A stretch of 64,000 nt of DNA from Paramicrobacterium chengjingii (GCF_011751765.2 NZ_CP061169.1:2232001-2296000), one strand, 5' to 3'; numbered from the stretch's first letter, positions 17,429 to 27,955 are shown. Notes: a model not told the origin generated them from the sequence alone. Numbers and translations are program-made.

Positions 17429-18344
17429 TGCGTTCTCCCATGTTGTGCCGGAGATGCGCGGGCTGGCGCATTCCGAGAATCGATTCCGTCATGCGCACGG
17501 CGGCCACCGACTCACGCACATTGTGCATGCGCACAATGCGGGCACCCTGCGCGATGCAGAGTGCCGCGGCAACAAGGGAACCCTCGATGCGTTCGCCCCG
17601 CTCGGCATCAATGCTCTCCCCGATGAAGTCTTTATTCGACACGGCGACGAGTGTGGGGTACCCCAGCTCGACAATCGGTCCGAGTCGCCTGCTGAGCTCA
17701 AGGCTGTGCAGGGTGTTCTTGTTGAGATCGTGCCCCGGGTCTACGATGATGCGTTCGGCCGGAATTCCGGCGCCGAGTGCACGCTCCACGCGACGCTCGA
17801 GAAAGCCGGCGACATCACGTGACACGTCAGCATACTGCGGTGACGCGTACGGCGTGCGCGGCGCGGCAAGGCTGTGCGTGATTACAACGCTCGCGTCACT
17901 GTCGGCGACGACGCGAGCGAGCTCAGGATCGGCGAGTCCCGTCGTGTCATTGATGACATCGGCGCCGGCGAGGATGCTGCGGTGTGCCACCTCCGGTCGA
18001 AATGTATCGACCGAGATCACGACGTCGGATGCCGCTCGCACGGCCTCAACGACCGGCACAACCCGCTTCGCCTCCTCCTCGGCGGGAATCTCAGGCCCCG
18101 GAGCAAATGGAGCCCCACCGATATCTACCCAATCGGCACCGGAACGCTCCGCATCGAGGCATCCCTTGACCGCGCTGTCGAGCACAAACGTGCGGCCGCG
18201 ATCGTAGAACGAGTCGGGTGTGCGGTTCACCACAGCCATAACAGCTACCTCACGGGAGAAATCAAACTGCCGCGCGCCGATTCTCCGTGTGGCATGCACG
18301 ATCTTCGGCAGTGGCGGCAGATCGTGAAGGGAGAACTCAGTCAT
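17421..18344 (-). CDS. folP: Dihydropteroate synthase family protein, FolP2-like
   Basis: A 307-residue TIM-barrel protein of the DHPS family. The ATG at 18344 is preceded by GGAG; longer in-frame extension runs across the divergent promoter and is rejected. It has AVMAVVNRTPDSFYDRG in place of the usual N-V-T-P-D-S-F start, ADWVDIGGAPFAPGPE in place of the usual I-G-G-E-S-T-R-P-G loop, and SNKDFIGE in place of the S-R-K-S-F-I-G region. These variants resemble mycobacterial FolP2 (Rv1207), which was reported not to act as a DHPS. The family is certain; DHPS activity is doubtful. Confidence 0.85.
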   Translation of the reverse strand: MTEFSLHDLPPLPKIVHATRRIGARQFDFSREVAVMAVVNRTPDSFYDRGRTFVLDSAVKGCLDAERSGADWVDIGGAPFAPGPEIPAEEEAKRVVPVVEAVRAASDVVISVDTFRPEVAHRSILAGADVINDTTGLADPELARVVADSDASVVITHSLAAPRTPYASPQYADVSRDVAGFLERRVERALGAGIPAERIIVDPGHDLNKNTLHSLELSRRLGPIVELGYPTLVAVSNKDFIGESIDAERGERIEGSLVAAALCIAQGARIVRMHNVRESVAAVRMTESILGMRQPAHLRHNMGERND

Positions 18345-18443
18345 GACTCCATCGTGCCGCATCAGCTCCCACGGTGGAGGTCCCACGGAGAACCTGACAA
18401 ATTCACCCAGCCCACTCTCAGAAAGCTTGCAGATACTGGGGGC

Positions 18444-19133
18444 ATGACTGGACCACGCATCCTCATCGTTGATGACGAGCCAAACATCCGCGACCTGCTG
18501 ACGACAAGCCTGCGATTTGCAGGGTTTGCCGTCAGAGCCGTCGGCAACGGCGCCCAGGCCATCTCTGCTGTTCTCGAAGAAGAACCCGACCTGATAATCC
18601 TCGACGTCATGCTGCCCGATATGAACGGGTTCGGAGTCACCAAGCGACTCCGCGCGTCGGGGTATACCGCGCCGATTCTCTTTCTCACGGCAAAGGACGA
18701 CACCGAAGACAAGATCACCGGCCTCACGGTCGGTGGAGACGACTACGTCACCAAGCCGTTCAGCCTCGACGAGATCGTCGCGCGCATCAAGGCGATTCTG
18801 CGCCGCACGATGCAGGCCGACGAAGACGCCATTATTCGCGCTGGTGAACTCACCATGGACCAAGACACCCACGAAGTGTACGTCGGCGACACGGGCATTG
18901 AGCTCAGCCCGACGGAGTTCAAGCTTCTGCGCTACCTCATGCTCAACCCGAACCGTGTGTTGAGCAAGGCGCAGATTCTCGACCACGTCTGGGAGTATGA
19001 CTTCAACGGCGATGCGGGCATCGTCGAGAGCTACATTTCGTACTTGCGGCGCAAGCTTGATCAGTACTCAGCCGAGCCGCTGATCCAGACGAAGCGCGGA
19101 TTCGGTTACATGCTGAAGACGAGCAAGCAATAG
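18444..19133 (+). CDS. OmpR-family response regulator
   Basis: A 229-residue two-component regulator from the ATG at 18444. Receiver: RILIVDDEPNIRDLL with the acidic pair, LIILDVMLPDMNGFGV carrying the phospho-acceptor Asp, ILFLTAKDD, and DDYVTKPFSLDE with the conserved Lys. The C-terminal winged helix (about 130-229) includes LSPTEFKLLRYLMLNPNRVL and VESYISYLRRKLD. It is followed 9 nt later by its histidine kinase. It resembles TrcR/CseB-type regulators; the signal is not known. Confidence 0.93.
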   Translation: MTGPRILIVDDEPNIRDLLTTSLRFAGFAVRAVGNGAQAISAVLEEEPDLIILDVMLPDMNGFGVTKRLRASGYTAPILFLTAKDDTEDKITGLTVGGDDYVTKPFSLDEIVARIKAILRRTMQADEDAIIRAGELTMDQDTHEVYVGDTGIELSPTEFKLLRYLMLNPNRVLSKAQILDHVWEYDFNGDAGIVESYISYLRRKLDQYSAEPLIQTKRGFGYMLKTSKQ

Positions 19134-19142
19134 CCTCGTTGT

Positions 19143-20849
19143 ATGAAGGCCATAGCCGACTGGTGGAACTCAATAACACTGCGCAGCAAGATCACTGGCG
19201 TCACGGTGATCGTGCTGACCTTCGGGTTGCTTGTCACCGGTGCCGGCACGGTCATCATCCTCAAGCAGGCACTGATCGAACAGGCCAAAGCTGAACTCGT
19301 TGCCTTCGCAACCGGTGACATCTCTCGCTATATCGACGTCGACGACGAAGGCACGCGTCACGTTCGCGAGACTAACGAGTATTACATCGCGCTGTATGAC
19401 CCGGACGGCAACCTCGTCGATCACAACTGGGACGACAGAGATTCGCGTTTGCTTCCGCGCCCCGCAACGGGATCGATCAGCGTAGCCAATGCCATTGCGA
19501 CTCATCCCGCCGCTGTCGTGAATCTCGTCGGCTCGGAGTTTCAGGCCGTCACCGTGGTGTCAGACGCCATGGACGATCGCGGAACCAACGGAGTCGTATT
19601 CATCGCGCGTTCGATGCGCGGACCCGACAGCGTCGTTGCCACGTATCTCACGATCTTCTTCGGTCTCGGTCTCGGTGTGATCGTGCTCGGTGCACTCATC
19701 ACGAGAGTCCTCGTCACGAACACGCTGCACCCGCTGCGCGAGGCCGAGACAACGGCTGCCCATATTGCCGGCGGGGATTTCAGCCAGAGACTCACCCACA
19801 TGACGCCGAACACAGAAGTCGGCAGGTTGAACCGTTCGCTCAACACCATGCTCAGTCGCATTGACCGTGCGTTCAAAGATCGCGCACAGACGATCGAGCA
19901 GATGCGCCGTTTTGTCGGGGACGCCAGTCACGAGCTGCGTACTCCCCTCGTGACCGTTCGCGGATACGCTGAGCTTTACCGCATGGGCGCTCTCGAGAAG
20001 CCGGAAGACGTCGCTCAGGCAATGGAGCGCATCGAGAAGGAAGCCGTGCGCATGAGCGGCATGGTTCAAGACCTGCTCGAACTAGCGCGGCTCGACGAGG
20101 CGCGCCCGCGTGAGCTGACCCGCATTGACCTCACGCCATTGGCAAAGGACGCCGTGATGGACGCACGCGCCTCGTACCCTGGTCGTCCCGTGTCTTTCAT
20201 CATCGACGCTCCCCCCGACGCGCCCGCGCGAACGCCGCACAGGCCGGCCGAATCGACCGAGCCCGAGCCGGCGACACGAGCGGTCACGCGACCGAACGGA
20301 ACAAGTGGCAACACCGGTCCCATTGCTCTTGCAGGTGCCACGTTTGCACGGCTTCGCGGCCGTCGGCCCCGCAAGAGCGGCGAGGCCGAGTCGAGGCCCC
20401 TCACCGTGGAGCCTGTCACGCATATGACAGCATCCATTCCGGCCGTACCGGCGGTTGTGATGGCCGAAGAGAATAAGATCCGCCAGGTGATCGCAAACCT
20501 CATGGGGAACGCCATGCGCTTCACCCCTGACGGAAGTCCCATCGAGGTGGGCGTCTCGGCGAACCCCTTGACAGGATCGGCTACGGTCGCCGTCATCGAC
20601 CATGGTGAGGGAATCCCCGAGCCGATTCGCGAGAAGATCTTTCAACGATTCTGGCGCGCTGATTCCTCGCGAACGAGGGACACAGGTGGGAGTGGTCTCG
20701 GCCTGGCCATTGTGTCGTCCATCGTCGCTGCCCACAACGGCACAGTCGACGTCTCGGAGACTCCGGGCGGGGGCGCGACGTTCCGCATTCGCCTGCCGCT
20801 TGCCTCGACGTCGCACGACGGCGATCAGGCCGACGACGGCACCGTGTAG
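19143..20849 (+). CDS. HAMP-containing sensor histidine kinase with inserted linker in catalytic core
   Basis: A 568-residue membrane kinase paired with the preceding regulator. TM1 is about residues 18-40, an extracytoplasmic sensor about 41-160, TM2 about 163-185, then HAMP. HisKA has FVGDASHELRTPLVTVRGY with phospho-accepting His263. The ATPase domain has N box NLMGNAMRFTPDG, VIDHGEGIP, FQRFWRAD and GGSGLGLAIV. Between HisKA and ATPase lies an extra stretch of roughly 90 residues, Pro/Thr/Arg-rich and apparently disordered, longer than usual for this family. Confidence 0.93.
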   Translation: MKAIADWWNSITLRSKITGVTVIVLTFGLLVTGAGTVIILKQALIEQAKAELVAFATGDISRYIDVDDEGTRHVRETNEYYIALYDPDGNLVDHNWDDRDSRLLPRPATGSISVANAIATHPAAVVNLVGSEFQAVTVVSDAMDDRGTNGVVFIARSMRGPDSVVATYLTIFFGLGLGVIVLGALITRVLVTNTLHPLREAETTAAHIAGGDFSQRLTHMTPNTEVGRLNRSLNTMLSRIDRAFKDRAQTIEQMRRFVGDASHELRTPLVTVRGYAELYRMGALEKPEDVAQAMERIEKEAVRMSGMVQDLLELARLDEARPRELTRIDLTPLAKDAVMDARASYPGRPVSFIIDAPPDAPARTPHRPAESTEPEPATRAVTRPNGTSGNTGPIALAGATFARLRGRRPRKSGEAESRPLTVEPVTHMTASIPAVPAVVMAEENKIRQVIANLMGNAMRFTPDGSPIEVGVSANPLTGSATVAVIDHGEGIPEPIREKIFQRFWRADSSRTRDTGGSGLGLAIVSSIVAAHNGTVDVSETPGGGATFRIRLPLASTSHDGDQADDGTV

Positions 20850-20961
20850 CTCTCGTGCACAGGGGCGTGCTTGGGCACGAGCATCCACATTCGCGCGAAC
20901 GGTCGGACAGCACAGGCTCACTCCTGGATAACGTCGAAACACACAGACAAGAGGAGTGACG

Positions 20962-21252
20962 ATGAGTAAGTACACGGTCGACAGCGAGGCCGTTCAAGCG
21001 GCAAGCGCCAGCATTCGTGGCGTGACGGAGCAGCTCCGTGCTGATGTGAACACCCTGATGGGCCAAATCCAGAATCTGCAGTCGCAGTGGACGGGCCAGG
21101 CCGCTAGCGCGTTCACTGCAGCGGCGCATGATTGGCGCACAACGCAGGCTCGGGTCGAGGAGTCCATCAACGAGCTGAACATGGCGCTCGCACAGGCCGG
21201 GACGCAGTACGCCGATGTCGAGCTGCAGAACACCGGCATGTTCGGCCGCTGA
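20962..21252 (+). CDS. WXG100 family (EsxA-like) protein, orphan
   Basis: A 96-residue helical hairpin protein of the ESAT-6/WXG100 family. The ATG at 20962 is preceded by GAGGAG. The central turn is QSQWTGQAASAF, the W-x-G motif, flanked by two amphipathic helices. Such proteins are secreted by type VII systems as dimers. No EccC, EccD or other ESX gene is present in this window, so the exporter must be elsewhere if it exists. The closest neighbours are the two-component system and groL. Confidence 0.92.
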   Translation: MSKYTVDSEAVQAASASIRGVTEQLRADVNTLMGQIQNLQSQWTGQAASAFTAAAHDWRTTQARVEESINELNMALAQAGTQYADVELQNTGMFGR

Positions 21253-21285
21253 TCGCTCAGACACTGCAGATCGAGCAGCAAACGA

Positions 21286-21317
21286 CAATGGGCGCCTCCA
21301 TACGGAGGCGCCCATTG
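21286..21317. terminator. Bidirectional hairpin between WXG100 gene and groL
   Basis: A perfect 14-bp inverted repeat (CAATGGGCGCCTCC and its complement) with a 4-nt loop ATAC, between two convergent stops. U-tracts are short on both strands, but stem strength and position support a shared terminator. Confidence 0.8.
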
Positions 21318-21337
21318 TGCGTATCGAGTCAGGCTTC

Positions 21338-23024
<1,687 letters not shown>

Positions 23025-23029
23025 TGGCA

Positions 23030-23059
23030 ATTCTGGCACTCAGCACCGCCGAGTGCAAG
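23030..23059 (-). promoter_or_regulatory. groL promoter overlapping a second, degenerate CIRCE
   Basis: The minus strand has TTGCAC (23058-23053), a 17-bp spacer and CAGAAT (23035-23030), a plausible sigma-70 promoter for groL. Across it lies CTGGCACTC-N9-GAGTGCAAG (23033-23059 on the plus strand), a second CIRCE-like inverted repeat that keeps both GCACTC/GAGTGC cores and the exact 9-bp spacer but has altered outer bases. Confidence 0.7.
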
Positions 23060-23104
23060 CTACGGAACGGTAAATCGTTTCGCCGTCGGCATAACCGGTT
23101 CGGA

Positions 23105-23671
23105 TCAGCCTTCGGCGACGTAATCTGAGCCGAGCACCACGACAATCTGCGGAACATCGCCGACGCTGAACTCCGTTGAATACTCAACAGCCTCGACACC
23201 GAGTGTTTGCGCGACTCCGCGGGCCGCAGCCTCAAGTGAGTCGTCGTCGTAGTAGATCACCGTCTTCTCGAGGCTGTCGTCGCTCGCGTTGCTTGCTGTG
23301 ACGTTCGATGCTGTCCAACCGCCCTCGCCCAGCGCCGCTTTGACGTCGCTGGCAAGGCCGACCGTCGTCGTTCCATTGAGCACCTGAATCAGAGCCTCCG
23401 GGTCGATGGTCGGCTCGACAGTCGGCTTCTGCGTCGTCTGGGTCGGTGTCGGAGTCTCGCTCGGCTCGCTTGAGCCCGGGATGACCTGGTCGAGGTTCAA
23501 CCGGTCCGTCGCAATGCTCAGCCCGAAAATACCCAGAGCGATCAAGACGATTGTGGCGATCGCCGCCCAGAGGAACCCGACCCAGCTTCGTCGCCCGGGG
23601 GCTCGATGCGCGCCGACTCGTGACGAGTGCGGTACGTCGTCGAATCGATCTTGGGGATGCGAACTTCCCAT
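23105..23671 (-). CDS. LytR C-terminal domain protein, membrane-anchored
   Basis: A 188-residue protein with a short basic cytoplasmic N-terminus, one transmembrane helix (WVGFLWAAIATIVLIALGIF, about 30-49), a Ser/Thr/Pro-rich linker, and an extracytoplasmic LytR_C domain (about 95-188) recognisable by ALIQVLNGTTTVGLASDV. LytR_C domains accompany LCP ligases that attach glycopolymers to the wall, but here the domain stands alone, as in mycobacterial Rv0431-like proteins. It starts 36 nt after the DUF3263 gene, likely in one transcript. Confidence 0.87.
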   Translation of the reverse strand: MGSSHPQDRFDDVPHSSRVGAHRAPGRRSWVGFLWAAIATIVLIALGIFGLSIATDRLNLDQVIPGSSEPSETPTPTQTTQKPTVEPTIDPEALIQVLNGTTTVGLASDVKAALGEGGWTASNVTASNASDDSLEKTVIYYDDDSLEAAARGVAQTLGVEAVEYSTEFSVGDVPQIVVVLGSDYVAEG

Positions 23672-23707
23672 ACGGTGCGGTCTTCCTTCGTTCGGGGCCT
23701 GTCGCCG

Positions 23708-24001
23708 CTAGTGGTCTGCCGATGTGCGTCGGCGCCGGGCGGCCGACCTCTGATCTCGTATGCGCAGCAGACGCTTCACCAGCATCGGATCGTACACGAG
23801 AGCTTCGGGACGCCTGATGAGCGCGGCGAGAAGTTGATAGTACCGAGCCGACGACACATCGAAACGCTGCCTGATCGCCTGCTCTTTCGTACCTGCGTGC
23901 GTCCACCATTGTCGCTCAAAGTCGAGAATGGCTCTGTCGCGCTCGCCAAGCGGGGCGGACTCGTTTTCGCCCGCCTGTGCATTTCGCTCGTCTGACGCCA
24001 T
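23708..24001 (-). CDS. DUF3263 protein
   Basis: A 97-residue small actinobacterial protein. The DUF3263 core spans about 18-80: [16 protein letters not shown], then [20 protein letters not shown], and a C-terminal Arg-rich tail. The [18 protein letters not shown] segment looks like a helix-turn-helix, so DNA binding is possible but unproven. It is divergent from msrB and followed by the LytR_C gene. Confidence 0.87.
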   Translation of the reverse strand: MASDERNAQAGENESAPLGERDRAILDFERQWWTHAGTKEQAIRQRFDVSSARYYQLLAALIRRPEALVYDPMLVKRLLRIRDQRSAARRRRTSADH

Positions 24002-24132
24002 CTCGACCCTTCCGTCGCCATCCTAGTTTCTCGGCTCCTTGGTGGGAGCCTGGTGTGAGCATTCGGAACATTCCGGCGCCAAAGCGGCTTAACGTATTAA
24101 GAGCACTCATTTTCCGACATCCAGGAGCGCGC

Positions 24133-24534
24133 ATGACCGAGAATCAGACAAAGACCGATGAGCAGTGGCGCGCCGAGCTGTCCCCCGAGCAGTACGCCGT
24201 CTTGCGTGAAGCGGCGACGGAACGCCCATGGACTGGGGAGCTTCTCGACGAGGCCCGCGCGGGGGTCTACACATGCGCAGCATGCGGTGCAGAGCTGTTC
24301 AAAAGCGGCACGAAGTTCGACTCCGCGTGCGGATGGCCGAGCTTCTACGAGTCCGTGCGGCCAGAAGCCGTCACTCTCACGGAGGATCGAAGCCTCGGAA
24401 TGGTGCGCACTGAAGTGCGCTGCGCAGCGTGCGATTCGCACCTGGGCCACGTCTTCGACGACGGTTTCGGCACTCCAACCGGTGACCGCTACTGCATGAA
24501 CTCGATTTCGCTCGGATTCACGCCGCAGTCGTGA
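24133..24534 (+). CDS. msrB: Peptide-methionine (R)-S-oxide reductase
   Basis: A 133-residue enzyme that repairs methionine-R-sulfoxide with thioredoxin electrons. The ATG at 24133 follows CCAGGAGCGCGC. Zinc is held by CAACGAE and [12 protein letters not shown]; the catalytic Cys is in DRYCMNS near the C-terminus. The stop overlaps the GTG start of the nitroreductase gene by four bases (GTGA), so expression is coupled. Confidence 0.96.
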   Translation: MTENQTKTDEQWRAELSPEQYAVLREAATERPWTGELLDEARAGVYTCAACGAELFKSGTKFDSACGWPSFYESVRPEAVTLTEDRSLGMVRTEVRCAACDSHLGHVFDDGFGTPTGDRYCMNSISLGFTPQS

Positions 24535-25106
24535 GCAATCTCATCGACCTGATCACCGCGAGGCGCTCTTGGTCGAAGGTGACAGACACGTCACCGAGCC
24601 GTGACGAGCTTGTCCGCCTCGTTGCCGCGGCCGGCCGCGTCGCCGACCACAGTGGCCTTGCGCCGTGGCGTCTCATTGAGTTGCGAGGGGCAGCGCGCGC
24701 CCGCCTCGGCAATGCAATTGCCGAGGCGGCAGGTGACGACAAGCCGTCGTCCAAGCCGCTGCGTGCCCCTCTGCTCATCGCCCTTGTCGTGAGCCCTCAG
24801 CCCAGCATCAAAGTTCCCGTCTGGGAGCAGGAGGCGACAGCATCCGGTGTCGCGCACTTGCTCAGCCTGTTGCTCTCCGATGAGGGCTGGGGCGTGATGT
24901 GGCGCACCGGAGGTCAGGTTCGTTCCCCCGAGGTGCATCGCATGCATAATCTCGAACAGCACGAGTACCTTCTCGGCTGGCTCTATGTCGGCGGACGAGA
25001 CGATGCACGAACGAAGCGACCCGCAGCGCCCGTCGACGCGGCACGCTTTCTGACTTCCCTCGGCGACGACAACGAAAGCACTGGAAGAGACACACGAAAT
25101 GACTGA
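24531..25106 (+). CDS. Nitroreductase family protein
   Basis: A 191-residue FMN-dependent oxidoreductase-like protein. The start is GTG at 24531. The N-terminal FMN-binding segment has [16 protein letters not shown], where RRS marks the family; [15 protein letters not shown] and later [17 protein letters not shown] complete the fold. Substrate is unknown. It is in an operon with msrB upstream and overlaps the following gene by 8 nt, suggesting a redox or oxidative-stress role. Confidence 0.88.
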   Translation: MSNLIDLITARRSWSKVTDTSPSRDELVRLVAAAGRVADHSGLAPWRLIELRGAARARLGNAIAEAAGDDKPSSKPLRAPLLIALVVSPQPSIKVPVWEQEATASGVAHLLSLLLSDEGWGVMWRTGGQVRSPEVHRMHNLEQHEYLLGWLYVGGRDDARTKRPAAPVDAARFLTSLGDDNESTGRDTRND

Positions 25107-25494
25107 CCGTTCTCATTGGATCGAGCACCGCAGGCCAGACGGCGAGCGAGTGGGGTGGATGCTGCCTGACGGCGACGACTTTGTTGCCGTCGACCTCCTC
25201 GGACGCCACGTCATCGGCCCCGTCGACTGGATGACGGCCGAAGAGACGCTCGATGAGCTCGGAATCGGCTATCTCGCAGATCCGTATCGACTCGAGCTCG
25301 ATTCGGGCGAGAGCATCCGCGTGCGTCTCGCGGAAGTGAGCCCGACGCGCATCACAGCCAAGCTTGACGATTTCGGGGCCGTTGGTGCACCACAGCTGTA
25401 TTACGACCTGGGCTTCCCCGCACCTGAGACCCTCTCGGAGTGGGGTTCGGAGCCGCTCGTCTGGCCGTCAACGGAAAACCCGTCACCCGCCTGA
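25099..25494 (+). CDS. Hypothetical protein, conserved in family
   Basis: A 131-residue soluble, acidic protein without recognised domain. It contains HWIEHRRPDGERVGWMLP near the N-terminus and TAEETLDELGIGYLADPY in the middle, looking like a small beta-rich fold. It overlaps the nitroreductase gene by 8 nt and ends the msrB operon. Similar proteins occur in other Microbacteriaceae; no function can be given. Confidence 0.75.
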   Translation: MTDRSHWIEHRRPDGERVGWMLPDGDDFVAVDLLGRHVIGPVDWMTAEETLDELGIGYLADPYRLELDSGESIRVRLAEVSPTRITAKLDDFGAVGAPQLYYDLGFPAPETLSEWGSEPLVWPSTENPSPA

Positions 25495-25503
25495 GCATGA
25501 AAC

Positions 25504-25534
25504 GGGCCCCGTCTTCCTCTCGGAAACGGGGCCC
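25504..25534 (-). terminator. Hairpin between msrB operon and tRNA-Thr
   Basis: GGGCCCCGT (25504-25512) pairs with ACGGGGCCC (25526-25534), with an inner TTCC/GGAA pairing. On the minus strand it sits right after the tRNA-Thr 3' end and is followed by CGTTTC. It probably ends both the tRNA and the msrB operon. Confidence 0.65.
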
Positions 25535-25539
25535 ATCTG

Positions 25540-25612
25540 AGCCGCCTGCGAGAATCGAACTCGCGACCACATGATTACAAGTCAAGTGCTCTACCAACTG
25601 AGCTAAGGCGGC
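25540..25612 (-). tRNA. tRNA-Thr(TGT)
   Basis: A 73-nt cloverleaf: acceptor GCCGCCT/AGGCGGC, D arm GCTC/GAGC, anticodon loop CTTGTAA with anticodon TGT, T loop TTCGATT. One mismatch in the anticodon stem. CCA is not encoded. Confidence 0.96.
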
Positions 25613-25655
25613 GGGACCTATCCATCATAGGGGCTGTCAGACCTCGATGTGAACG

Positions 25656-26576
25656 TCACTTCTCATCGGAGCCGTCCCCCTCGTCGTCCTGAGGGGTCGC
25701 GGACGGCGATGGGGTGGTTGTTGCGACGGTTTCACTGTTCGTGGCGACGACGAATGCGTGGAATTCTTCTTCGTCCGTCAGCGACCCCGTGTACTGCTTG
25801 CCATTCACAAGCACGGTCGGCGTCGCTTCGACCCGTTCGACTTCGGTGCCGGGAAGCGGGCCGCTCACGGCGCGCTCCGTTGCCGATTGGACCCACGACG
25901 AATACGTCATATCGTCGACGCAATCGGCAATCGACGATGCACCGGCAGACGAGGCGAGAGTGACGAGCTGGTCGTCAGTGAGCCCCTTCGTACCTTCGTC
26001 TGGCTGCTTCTCGAAGAGAGCCTTATTGAAAGCGAAAAACGAATCAGGAGATTCGTCGGCGACACATGCGGCAGCGTTCGCGGCACGCAGTGAGTATTCG
26101 GTGCCCTGTGATTTGCTCGTGAGCACGGCAATAGGATGAATCTCCAGAACAGCGGCGCCGGAGTTCAGCCAGCCTTCAAGCTGATCGATGTTCGTCTTTT
26201 CGAAGTCACCGCACCACGGGCAGAGATAGTCCACATAGATCCGAATGTGGGCGACGTCAGGATCCGCGCTCGCCTGCACAGGAGACGCTCCAGCAGCGAG
26301 CGCAGGAGTCGTTTGCGCGACAAGGTCTTTGCCAATCACGATTCCGTCGCTCGCCATGTTCTTTGGCCCCGCGGTCTCGGGTTTGATCGACGAGACGACG
26401 ATCATCACGACGGCCACGATGACAGCGATGATGAGCACTCCGATGCCACCTTGAAGTAGCACGCGGTTGCGCAACTCTCGCTTGTGCTGCTTTTCGCGCA
26501 GTTGCCGCGCTTTTTCACGCACCTGGTGGCGCTTGCTCGGGCTCGTCGAGTCGTCCATTTCACCGTCGCCGGCCAT
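25656..26576 (-). CDS. DsbA-like thiol:disulfide oxidoreductase, membrane-anchored
   Basis: A 306-residue protein with a cytoplasmic charged N-terminus (about 1-38), one transmembrane helix (about 42-63), and an extracytoplasmic thioredoxin-4-type domain. The active site is YVDYLCPWCGDFEKTN, with Cys119 and Cys122; the cis-Pro region is VEATPTVLVNGKQYTG. It likely oxidises or isomerises disulfides in secreted proteins. The C-terminal tail is acidic and disordered. No partner such as VKOR or CcdA is adjacent. Confidence 0.9.
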   Translation of the reverse strand: MAGDGEMDDSTSPSKRHQVREKARQLREKQHKRELRNRVLLQGGIGVLIIAVIVAVVMIVVSSIKPETAGPKNMASDGIVIGKDLVAQTTPALAAGASPVQASADPDVAHIRIYVDYLCPWCGDFEKTNIDQLEGWLNSGAAVLEIHPIAVLTSKSQGTEYSLRAANAAACVADESPDSFFAFNKALFEKQPDEGTKGLTDDQLVTLASSAGASSIADCVDDMTYSSWVQSATERAVSGPLPGTEVERVEATPTVLVNGKQYTGSLTDEEEFHAFVVATNSETVATTTPSPSATPQDDEGDGSDEK

Positions 26577-26842
26577 TGAACCTCACTTGAAGAATGTCGG
26601 GATGCCGCGTAGATATGCAGATTTTCGGGAAACTACGCGCGCAAATACCTTCTGATGTTAGTGCGGCCTGCTGGGAAAACCCCAAACTGCCCGCTTAATC
26701 GCCCCGGGTACAAAGAGCAGCTCGGATCGTGCAATACTGATGTGTTAACGCGGTGAAGATGCCGTGTTGCGGGGCAGGTATGCCCCGCTCCGTCACTCGG
26801 ATCGTCCGGCACGTACCTGCCGGTGAAGGAGAAATTAGTCAT

Positions 26843-27946
26843 ATGTCGTCGGTAACTTTCGACAAAGCCACCCGTGTTTATCCCGGGGGCACCCGCCCCG
26901 CAGTCGACCAGCTCGACCTGGACATCGCCGACGGCGAGTTTCTGGTTCTCGTCGGGCCCTCCGGTTGCGGTAAGTCCACATCGCTCCGCATGCTCGCTGG
27001 CCTCGAAGAGGTCAATGAGGGGCGCATCATGATCGGTGATCGTGACGTCACCGACATTCCCCCGAAAGACCGCGATATCGCCATGGTCTTCCAGAACTAC
27101 GCTCTCTACCCGCACATGACTGTTGCCGAGAACATGGGCTTTGCACTCAAGATCGCTGGCGTCAACAAGGCGGAACGTGCTGAGCGCGTTCAGGAAGCCG
27201 CGAAGCTGCTCGACCTCGAAGACTATCTCAGCCGCAAGCCGAAGGCTCTCTCGGGTGGACAGCGTCAACGTGTCGCCATGGGCCGTGCCATCGTGCGTCA
27301 GCCGCAGGTGTTCCTGATGGACGAACCGCTGTCGAACCTCGATGCCAAGCTCCGTGTGCAGACCCGAACCCAGATCGCCTCATTGCAGCGACGCCTCGGT
27401 GTTACAACGGTCTACGTCACGCACGACCAGACAGAAGCACTCACAATGGGCGACCGCATCGCGGTGCTGAAAGATGGCCTTCTGCAGCAGGTCGGAACGC
27501 CGCGTGACCTGTACGAGAAGCCGTCGAACGTCTTCGTCGCCGGCTTCATTGGCTCACCCGCTATGAACCTGCTCACGACAGCCGTCGCCGATGGAGGCGT
27601 GCAGTTTGGCGCCACCGTCGTGCCCGTCGAGCGCGAAGTTCTCAACGAGGCAACGAGCTCTGAAGTCACCATCGGCTTCCGGCCCGAAGACATCGTGGTG
27701 TCGAACAACCCGTCCGAGGGACTCGCGATCGAGGTTGACCTCGTCGAGGAGCTTGGGGCCGACGGCTACCTGCACGGACACGCAGATCTCGATGGCGTTC
27801 GCCACGACATCGTCGCTCGTGTCGATGGACGAATCCACCCGAACGCTGGCGACACGGCGTACATCGCGCCCGCCCCGCACCACGTTCACGTCTTCAACAA
27901 CGAGTCGGGCGAGCGACTCGGCAACAAAGCAGTCATCAGCGACTGA
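26843..27946 (+). CDS. msiK: Sugar ABC importer ATPase, orphan MsiK/UgpC type
   Basis: A 367-residue ATPase that powers CUT1 carbohydrate importers. The ATG at 26843 is used; the long in-frame extension upstream has no homology. Walker [18 protein letters not shown]-loop VFQNYALYPHMTVAENM, signature LSGGQRQRVAMGRAIV, Walker B FLMDEPLSNLDAK, H-loop VYVTHDQTEA, and a C-terminal MalK-like regulatory TOBE domain. No permease or binding-protein genes are adjacent, as for Streptomyces MsiK, which serves many importers. The assignment to MsiK rests on this orphan context and overall similarity. Confidence 0.88.
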   Translation: MSSVTFDKATRVYPGGTRPAVDQLDLDIADGEFLVLVGPSGCGKSTSLRMLAGLEEVNEGRIMIGDRDVTDIPPKDRDIAMVFQNYALYPHMTVAENMGFALKIAGVNKAERAERVQEAAKLLDLEDYLSRKPKALSGGQRQRVAMGRAIVRQPQVFLMDEPLSNLDAKLRVQTRTQIASLQRRLGVTTVYVTHDQTEALTMGDRIAVLKDGLLQQVGTPRDLYEKPSNVFVAGFIGSPAMNLLTTAVADGGVQFGATVVPVEREVLNEATSSEVTIGFRPEDIVVSNNPSEGLAIEVDLVEELGADGYLHGHADLDGVRHDIVARVDGRIHPNAGDTAYIAPAPHHVHVFNNESGERLGNKAVISD

Positions 27947-27955
27947 CGATCTCGT

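Noticed and set aside
17874..18443. N-terminal extension of the response regulator to 419 residues
   Set aside because: The extension is antisense to folP; the receiver domain begins at the ATG at 18444.
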